From the NCBI GenBank assembly GCA_019925795.1, contig CM034310.1, positions 20,976,764 through 21,040,763 of the forward strand: a stretch of DNA of 64,000 nucleotides, given 5' to 3'. Position 1 is the first letter of the stretch. Every line of letters starts with the position of its first letter. Of this stretch, positions 56,893-64,000 are shown piece by piece. This DNA is from Dendrobium chrysotoxum (taxonomy: Eukaryota; Streptophyta; Magnoliopsida; Asparagales; Orchidaceae). Under the pieces are notes generated by a model. The model was not told the DNA's origin, did not search any database, and was given only the letters and a program-made list of their open reading frames with translations. Made by a program: the position numbers and the translations under genes.

Positions 56893-58727
56893 CAAGGTTT
56901 AAAATTGCGTAAATAAGCCTCAAGGCGTTTTTTCGTCCGCGAGGCGAGGCGTAAGCCTCGAGGCGGTGTGAGGCGTAAGCCTCACAGACAAAGAATTGCG
57001 TAAATGAGAATTTAACTATTTTAGCAGGTAAATAACAGTTAGAGACTATCATACAATAAAAACATCTAAATGACAATTGAAATTAGTGGAAGACAATAAA
57101 ATAGATGCATCTCATAGCATAATTTAAAATACAGAACTACAAAATATAAGTCTATCAAAACTCCCAAAATACAAATAAGAAAGAACATCTAATCTCATCA
57201 TTCTTCAATGTTATTCACTAAATTGGTTATCAAGGGAATCTTCTTCTCCAATTGTATCTACAAATGCCAAATCTTCATCATCTTCAATGAAGAGCAGGGG
57301 GTCCAATATAGGTGTTTTCTCTTCTCCATCAACATACGACCAGCTGCTTTATATGCACTGGCGTTGTCAGTCACAACCTGAACTACCAATTGCTCCCCAA
57401 TCTCCTCAACAATCCCATCTAGTAAAGTGAAAATGAATTCCGCATTTTTAACCTGATCTGAAGCTTCAACTGATCATAAAAACACCGTGCCATAGGGATT
57501 ATTTACAAGGATATTAATCAAGCTCCTGCTCTTCATGTCAGACCATCCGTCTGACATAATGGTAACACCAGTCTCAGTCTAGGTCCGTTTAATCTCTTCA
57601 ATACTCTGCTCTGTGTTTTGCAGCTCCTCCTTCAAAATCCATATTCTCAACTCATACATGGATGGTGCCTTCAATCCTCTCCCATACAAACCAACAGATC
57701 GCAACATATTGAAATAGGCCGGTGATGTTGCTACATTAAAAGGTATGGCATTTTTAAAAAAAATCTGCCAATATCCATGCATACCTGACGTCGTCCCTCT
57801 CTGGTACCAGCTGCAGGCATCATCTGTGCTTCTCCTCTATCGTCCCCTGGATTAATCATGTATTGATCTATAGGACCCCGCACACCTCTATTATGTATAG
57901 TGGAGGAAGATCCCTTTCCACTCTTGCTTCCGAAATAAGAACCATGTTCGACCCTTTCATCAAATTGCTCCTATTGTAGATGTTTGGCCGTGGTACTCTT
58001 TTTCATGTAAGTAACAATTTCCTCCCTCACCTTATCTAGTACATTCGCACAAGGTGCTACATTCTTATGTGAGCCGGATAAGTGTTCCTTCATGCGAGTT
58101 ACTCCTCCCTTCACCACCTTCTCACAAAAATTACATTTTAAATACACATATGTTTTTTCGCCACCTCCTACATCAACTTGCACACTATATTTCCAAGAAG
58201 GGTCTCTCCGCAATGTATTAGACTTTTCTTTGCCCTTAACCATATTTTCTAAAGCACAAATGCAAATTAAAACAAAAAATTTCAAAAAAATTAAAACCCT
58301 AGCTTTCCTATAAGTTGAAAAATCATACCTTAAAATTAAAAAAAACCCTAAGAAAGGTTGAAGAAATGGTGTAGAGGGGCGGCCGGAGACTTGAGGCTCG
58401 CCGGAGAAGGGCGGCGCCGGCGGGATAGGCGGCGGAATCGGGCGGGAGAGCTGGCGGAATCGGGCGGGCGAGCTTTCAGGCGTCCGCGACTTTCCAGGAG
58501 GGCGGAATCGGGCGTGGGCCGAATCGGGTATGAGGAAGGGTTTTGTAATTTTTAAGTGAGTGGGCCCCAAATTGTGAGGCGTACGCCTCTAATGGAATTG
58601 TGCAATAGAGGCGCGCCTCACTCATCTTGAGGTGTAAGCCTCTTGAAAACTGAGAATTGCTTAGGCTTCGAGGCGTTTTTGGAGTGAATTGCGCAGAGGC
58701 GCGCCTCAAATTGCACAATTTTAAACA

Positions 58728-58730
<3 letters not shown>
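56893..58730 (-). mobile_element. hAT-II family copy 2 with transposase remains
   Basis: Left end CAAGGTTTAAAATTGCGTAA and right end TTGCACAATTTTAAACAGTG are inverted repeats of the CA..G hAT type. ATATATAT lies on both sides as the 8-bp target copy, though the right one is the start of a TA microsatellite and so is weak evidence. Subterminal GAGGCGTAAGCCTC, GAGGCGTACGCCTC and GAGGCGCGCCTC palindromes lie at both ends. Length 1,838 bp. It holds a broken transposase on the minus strand. Confidence 0.85.
57215..58243 (-). pseudogene. hAT-II transposase remnant
   Basis: On the minus strand from ATG 58,243 (MVKGKEKSNTLRRDPSWKY) there is a BED finger (LKCNFCEKVVKGGVTRMKEH, then GSHKNVAPC). Frames are then broken by stops after 57,971 and between 57,780 and 57,600. 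DUF659 pieces are GVTIMSDGWSDMKSRSLINI (about 57,575-57,515) and VVQVVTDNASAYKAAG (57,410-57,365). Straight after KHLYWTPC (about 57,310) an acidic tail follows, so the segment holding the rest of the catalytic region and hATC has been deleted. The upstream part of the open frame to 58,570 is Pro-rich and probably 5' leader. Confidence 0.85.

Positions 58731-58809
<79 letters not shown>
58731..58809. repeat. (TA)n microsatellite, ~79 bp
   Basis: Uninterrupted AT repeat directly beside the hAT-II right end. The repeated Tyr-Ile ORF through it on the minus strand is an artefact. Confidence 0.98.
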
Positions 58810-58813
<4 letters not shown>

Positions 58814-58842
58814 CCTTTCCTCTATCCATGTCTCCATATCCT

Positions 58843-59448
58843 TAGGGATGTAAACAAACTGAGTCGAACTGAACTTCGGCATGTTCGAGCTCGAGCTCGT
58901 TGGCTAAGACCCTCTTCGAGCTCGGCTCGATAAGATTCAAGCTTTTTCGTCTCTGTTCGAGATCTAGCTCGTTTAAAAAACCCATGTTCAAGCTCAGCTC
59001 GTGTTTATGTTCGAGTTCGGTTCATTTTAGGTTTGTCGAGCCGCTCATTTAACAAGTCGAGCATATTAACGAGCAGCTTGTTGAAAAATATAAATGCTTA
59101 TATGTCAAGCCTATTAACCGAGCAGCTGTTGCCTTCCCCTTCCCGCTGCCCCATAACAACTTAGCAAACAATGTATATATATTTTTACTTTTATAGAGCA
59201 AAATCAACTTTCTCCAGACCGTGTGGGACTAAACTTCTTAGTTTTCTCCTAACATTTTTTTAGTTTTGTTGATGCCATGATGCGTGCTGTGGGCCATCCA
59301 AAAATGGGAGGGAAAGTGGGAAACTGAATTGGGAAATGAAATGCATATTTAATATTTTGATTATTTTTATTTTGGTAATAAAAAAGTTATATTTACATAT
59401 ATATCATACTATTCTCATATCTCAAAATTCAAGTGCTATTAAAGAGTG

Positions 59449-59494
<46 letters not shown>

Positions 59495-59837
59495 TAATAA
59501 TAATAATAATAATATCATTGTTAGTATTTATTTAAAAATTAATTATTAAATCAATTAAATTAATTTAACAATATTTATTTTTAAAACTGTTTATTTATTT
59601 CAAGCTAATTCGAGCCGAACACAAGCCTTAATCGAGCTTATTCATGAGCTTTAAATGATACTGTTCATGAACATAAACGCACCAAACAAGAAACTGTTCA
59701 AATTCATTTATTTAGCTATCGAGTATTTATCAAAGTGTTCAAGCTTATTCGTTTAGCTTATCAAATGAACATGAACGAGCTCTTATCCAGCCGAGTCACG
59801 AGTAGCTCGTCGAATGCTTGGTTCATTTAGAGCCCTA
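58843..59837. mobile_element. Non-autonomous hAT-like element with 8-bp target duplication (995 bp)
   Basis: Ends TAGGGATGTAAACAAAC and (inverted) TAGGGCTCTAAATGAAC. The flanks are CATATCCT (58,835-58,842) and CTTATCCT (59,838-59,845), an 8-bp target copy with one mismatch. Both ends are packed with TTCGAGCTCG / GAGCTCGTT motifs in opposite orientation over about 250 bp, a subterminal pattern seen in plant hAT-like repeats that start GGGATGTAAACGAGC. The AT-rich middle holds TA and TAA microsatellites (59,452-59,510). No transposase. Confidence 0.8.
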
Positions 59838-59845
59838 CTTATCCT

Positions 59846-60630
59846 GTCAAATCCTATAACTGCTCCTACGATCACTCTGCCAGCCACCCAATTCAAAAAC
59901 AAAAAATAAAAACTATTAATAAAAGAAAAATCAAATTAAGGTTTCATTTGGAATAGTCTTTTACTCCAATGATCACCTCGCTGTCGCCGCCCACTGTCGG
60001 CCGCCTACTGTTGTCGTCGCAGCCCACCACCTGTTGTCCATGGTCACTGTCCACCACTATCGTCCACCACCGCCGACACTGTCACCCACTGCTGACCACC
60101 GCTGCCACCGGCCGCCACCAACCACCGTCACCACAGCTGTCGCGCCCACCTTTGATTGCCTTCCATCGCAGCCAACCGTCGTCCACAGCAGTTGACTGCT
60201 ACCACAACCAGTCGCCGCCACTGACCACTGACCACCAACCACCGCCATCCCCTGCCAACCACCGCCCTTGTCGTCGCCCTCCAACATTGGCCGACAGCTA
60301 CCCTGAGTACAACTATTTTAAATTTTATATTACATTCACTTTATTTCAAACAAAAAAAAAAGTAATTATATATTTCTTTTACACTCATCCAAATAACTAT
60401 AAAGTATTCATTTTTTACTGTATTTTTTTTACACTATATTCTTTTTTCGGACAATCAAGCAGTCCCTAAAAAATTATTGTTGAGAAAAGAACTTTTTAAA
60501 TTTATTGCAAAAAATAATTTTTTAATATTTTTTTAAATTAATTAAAATATAATGATCAAATAAAAATTATGACTATAATTTGAAGAGTAAAATTTGAAGA
60601 GTAAAGCAGTAATAAAGCCGACTAAAGCTT
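59846..60630. other. CCACCG-rich island followed by AT-rich DNA
   Basis: 59,980-60,290 is a run of CCGCCAC, CCACCACCG and GTCGTCC words, with long open frames on both strands (for example 59,969-60,469) that are only His/Pro/Ser low complexity. I do not call a gene. 60,300-60,630 is AT-rich with no feature. Confidence 0.5.
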
Positions 60631-61640
60631 CCTTTGGATGACTTTCTAGCTGTCTACCTATTCATTCTTAAACAGCTTTCTACCTATTCCCACTCTTATC
60701 CATTCCAGTCTTCAGCTCTCCTAGTCCCGTTCACGCAAGTCACAGCTTCTGTTCGAGCAGCACACAGCCCCCCACTATGCCGAGACCTGTTCAAACACCT
60801 CCTTACTTCCCCATTCGACCAACTCAGTAGCTGCTCCCTCGCCTCTACCAACCTGCTTCTCACACTACCATTCAACCTGCTTGTTCCTTCCTAACTCCAG
60901 CCGCATCTCCATCCAACTTGATCGCCCAAGCCCCTTCCTCCACTAACCCGAGCGGGCCGCACCTCACTCCACCGTGCACGATCTCTCTTCTCCACACCAA
61001 CCGGCCAGCACTTGAACCCCCTACTCACAACAGCTGCTTCTCCGTCTCTTTCGACCTGCACATAGCCGCACCATCCCACTAACACCAGCTCCACCTTGCC
61101 ATCCCGATCTCCACACAGCCGCGCACTCCACCAGCCGGCCTCCAAAACCCATTCCCAGCTCCTCACTGCAACGCTCCTCCCGCACTTCTCCTCAAACCCA
61201 CCTGCTCCAGTCAAACTCCTCCCCTTCCTCCTACTTCCCAGACGTCTCCATACTCAACATCTCCGGCTACCTGCTCATGCAGCACCTGCAACCAAATTGC
61301 ACACTTACCCGATCCCACCTCGTTCAACCCAGCCAACTCCATCGCCTCTCCACTGCAACCACACGACTTGCAGCTCCTTCCTATACTCAGCTCACTATCC
61401 TTCCTTCTACAGCCACTACACAAGCCTTCTCTCTGGCTGACAAGGCCGACAACCAACTTTCCCCTACACTACCACTCACTTTCTTCATGCACAAGCACAA
61501 CAACCCACATACACAGCAGCTCCACTAGCCAACAAGCCTATCCGATCTCTCTCTCTACCTCTCTTATTCTCACTAGCAATCTCTCCTCTCTTCCCCAACT
61601 CTCTCTCTCTTATTATTATTGTTATTTAAAAAAAAGGAAA
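60631..61640. other. Pyrimidine-rich unassigned region
   Basis: C/T-rich on the + strand with CTCCAC, CACCTGCT and CTCTCTC words, ending in (CTCT)n and (TTATTA) before an A/G-rich tract at 61,628-61,668. Several overlapping ORFs (60,634-60,894, 61,096-61,440, 61,368-61,688) lack any family pattern. Composition suggests a leader or LTR of an unidentified element; this is inference. Confidence 0.35.
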
Positions 61641-62190
61641 ATAAAAAAAAGAAGAAAAAAAGGAAAAGTGTGTTTTGACCCTCGCTAGTATCCTCTCCTT
61701 CGTTGTCCTTGACACCGTCACCCTTGCCTTGCGTGTTAAGGAAAATTGTGCTAGCAACGCGTGTGATTCAATGAGCAGACCACCTATATGCGCTTTTCAT
61801 AGTACCACAGGAGTAGGAAACTCGTATGTGATGCCCACAATGCAGTGGGCAGTCCTTGTACACATTTTTCGTAGCATGATAGGGACAATTCTAAGTACAT
61901 GTATGCAGTTTTTTTACTGTGGTGGAGAAAGCTTCCAAATCTTTAAACAAATAACCTGAATACCCATACACGCTTTTTCTAGCATGATGGGATTGAAGAT
62001 ATCGGCCGTAGTGTCCTTTGACATAGACTATATATGCTTTTCTTAGCGTGATGGGTAGGCCTAACATCTCCCAAAATTTTCCCTGTACGGGAAAAATGTT
62101 GGGAGGTTGCCAAAATTCAGACTAAATACGCTTAGAATGAACCAAACCTAAATCAACATTTAAGTTAAAATTACAACTAAATAAAATCTA
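61641..62190. repeat. Degenerate repeats (CGCTTTTT.TAGCATGATGGG) and a long hairpin
   Basis: The phrase TATGCGCTTTTCATAGTACCAC recurs in decayed form at 61,860 (CACATTTTTCGTAGCATGATAGG), 61,970 (ACGCTTTTTCTAGCATGATGGG) and 62,035 (ATGCTTTTCTTAGCGTGATGGG). At 62,069-62,106 CTCCCAAAATTTTCCC and GGGAAAAATGTTGGGAG form a long imperfect hairpin. The ORF 61,675-61,959 has no known domain. Confidence 0.5.
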
Positions 62191-62213
62191 TGAAATTTAA
62201 TAGACAAGCAGGG

Positions 62214-62570
62214 GACTTACAATGTATACGACAGCTCGTTTACGAGAAAGAATAAAAAAGGGGATTTGCAACGAACACATCGACTCGCCTACGAGCAAGA
62301 ACATAGAACTTGCAATAAACTTATCAATTCACCTACAAGCAGATAATAGTGTGCCTAGAATGAACACAGTAACTTGCCAATGGGCAAGAGTGGGGTACTT
62401 GTAACTAGTGTGATAGCTCGTTTATGATCGAGATTAGGAGACATGTAACGAATACACCAGCTTGCCTATGGGCAATAACAAGAAACTTGCAACTCACAAT
62501 AGTTTTCCCACGGACAAGAATAAAAGATTTGCAATGAACACAACTCGCCTCTGAGCGAAAGGGGAACTTT
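62214..62570. repeat. ~44-bp tandem units with small hairpins
   Basis: About eight units of the form ACTTGCAACGAACACA, then a hairpin such as CTCG TTTA CGAG (62,234), CTCG CCTA CGAG (62,285), CTTGCC AAT GGGCAAG (62,373) or TTGCC TAT GGGCAA (62,463). Spacing is 38-51 bp. It resembles the 3' hairpin arrays of elements A and B in kind, but the sequence is unrelated. Confidence 0.65.
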
Positions 62571-63671
62571 CTAATGCCAACTAAGCACACAAACTCTATA
62601 ATGCATAAAATGAAATTTTGCAAAATGAAAGACAAAAAAGAATCCTGATTTGCCTTTCAACAAATGCCACTGGATCCACAACATGTGTATAAGCGGATAT
62701 AATGTTTTATTATTTAACGTTTAAAAATGAGATAGTGCGGATATCCCAAAGCTAACACTCGTTTAAATCTGAATATTTTAAAAGTCCCCTCACTCATGAA
62801 AATGTGAATTTATAATTTTAAGCACACCACCACGAAAACCGTCTTGGCACCTTGAGAAGTGTGTAGCACTCTCGGGAAGCATCTGACAGCTCCAAGAAGA
62901 GTGTTACCATCTTGAGAAGCATGCATGTTAATATAAAGCAAATTCAAATACCTCATATGTGCTTCAATAAACATGCTAAACTTGCAAACACGAATGTCCA
63001 AGAATGTTACACGGTTTTAAAATTATGTTAATTTAAAATTTTATTTTCAAACTAATCACCAGCATGTGCTCTGACCTTCTCATTAAACTCCTAAATTAGA
63101 GGTCCGAGAAGGCTGCACGGGTTAGACATGAACCTAAATTTTAAGTCCAATCATCCTCTTAAAAAAGAATTGGAGTCGACATTACTTGAATTAACAAGCG
63201 AATGCACGATTTACAAATCGATTGAGATATTTAATTTTAAAATTCACATTAGGCTTTTAAAGCCTATTTTAATAAAATTCATCTTAAAAATATGAACTCA
63301 TGATTTTAATGTTCACATAACAATCAGTCGTTGAACTCAATCCCCTATTAACAGGCTTACAGAGTCAACGAAGGTTCAAATAATGAAGTGAGATTACTTA
63401 AAATATCTAATGATAGCCATGTTGAAGGTGTATATTAATCAATGGGAATATTCTAAAAATGCTCCATGAACTTAGATCGAACTTGATTATCTGCCAGCAA
63501 TTGAGCAGAGTTGGTAAGGTTCAAGTCTTAAAAATGAGAATTTAAATCCTCGATGATGGCGGTGTTGAAAATAAGATTCTAATTTTGAAATGCCCTAAAA
63601 CTCCAATTAAATATAAATATTTTTAAAAGTGACTTTAATATCACTGTGATGATGGCCATGTTGAAAGTAAT
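62571..63671. other. Unassigned repeat-rich DNA, possibly part of another LTR element
   Basis: No gene found. CTTGAGAAG words repeat at 62,840-62,920, and GATGATGGCGGTGTTGAAAAT-type phrases occur at about 63,412, 63,553 and 63,650. At about 63,170-63,186 GAATTGGAGTCGACATTAC resembles the reverse complement of the TGGCGACTCC primer-binding site of element B, which would put an element on the minus strand. That match is too weak to call. Confidence 0.3.
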
Positions 63672-64000
63672 CAAGGTTTAAAATCATGCAATTGGGTACT
63701 GAGGCATTTTTTGTTTGTGAGGTGAGGCATATGCCTCAAGGCGTTTTGAGGCGTAAGCTTCAAAATCTAAAAATTGTGTAAAATAATATAAAAATTAAAA
63801 GTGATTTTTTATATAATATTCAAATAATATGTTAAAGGATGGAATATTAATTTTATATTAAACTATGAAGTAACAAATCTATATAAATATAAAACAAACA
63901 ATTGCACAAGATGTAACGTGGTAAGTAATAAATTATGTGAAATAGAATTGAAATCCAAATATTACATGAGAAAAATAACATAAAATATGTGAATTGCATA
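63672..64000. mobile_element. hAT-II family copy 3, cut by the window end
   Basis: Starts with the intact terminal repeat CAAGGTTTAAAATCATGCAA and then GAGGCATTTTTTGTTTGTGAG, GAGGCATATGCCTC and GAGGCGTAAGCTTC. It then follows copy 1 (54,715-55,020) with many small differences to the last base. The right end lies beyond the window. Copies 1 and 3 share a non-coding body, which copy 2 lacks. Confidence 0.8.

Noticed and set aside
59969..60469. 166-codon His/Pro/Ser-rich ORF
   Set aside because: Simple CCACCG-type repeats are open on both strands; the end is AT-rich non-coding and there is no start context or homologous pattern.
61096..61688. Several Ser/Pro/His-rich ORFs
   Set aside because: Overlapping frames in pyrimidine-rich DNA, with no conserved motif or splice context.

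Overview
The window is plant nuclear DNA, almost certainly from a flowering plant with a repeat-rich genome. It has Tat-lineage Ty3/gypsy elements, a plant-type LINE (L1) with DUF4283, zf-RVT and RNase H domains, plant RTE LINE pieces, tRNA-headed SINE candidates, hAT transposons, and part of one host gene: a group II cyclic nucleotide-gated channel (CNGC) with GT/AG introns. I cannot name the species. No bacterial, organellar, tRNA, rRNA or CRISPR feature was seen.

Layout. 1-33,551: two related, decayed Tat-type LTR retrotransposons on the + strand. Element A supplies a stop-riddled gag-protease-RT-RNase H-integrase region (1-6,896), a 3' untranslated region of hairpin repeats, a polypurine tract (PPT) and a 3' LTR that breaks off near 12,690. 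A 235-bp patch of inverted LTR pieces (12,690-12,925) joins it to element B. B has a 5' LTR missing its first ~0.8 kb, a primer-binding site (PBS, 19,798), a repeat-filled leader, a gag-like ORF remnant, a last fragment of integrase, two large hairpin arrays, a PPT inside a hairpin, and a 3' LTR that runs into a 500-N gap (33,552-34,051). B has no RT, so it is non-autonomous.

34,052-41,530: AT-rich DNA with a 132-bp tandem duplication, then a nearly full-length dead LINE on the minus strand. 41,530-48,884: the 5' part of a CNGC gene on the + strand: a possible 5'UTR exon, a 59-nt first coding exon (45,068-45,126) and a 577-nt second exon (48,308-48,884). Its introns hold SINE, RTE and MITE insertions. 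48,885-64,000: no further CNGC exon was found. This stretch holds a solo LTR with a perfect 5-bp target duplication, a hAT transposon with a truncated transposase, three copies of a second hAT family (one nested, one with transposase remains, one cut by the window end), a 995-bp hAT-like element with an 8-bp target duplication, and a further repeat-rich region.

The most unusual signal is in the non-coding parts of the Tat elements. Tandem units there encode short hairpins whose two arms change together from unit to unit while the loop stays fixed. At least two families are convincing: a 48-bp unit at 24,245-25,190, and a CTAG-bounded unit shared by A and B. Weaker examples lie at 22,833-22,973 and 62,214-62,570. 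The LTRs also carry a dense cluster of palindromic W-box (TTGAC) motifs.
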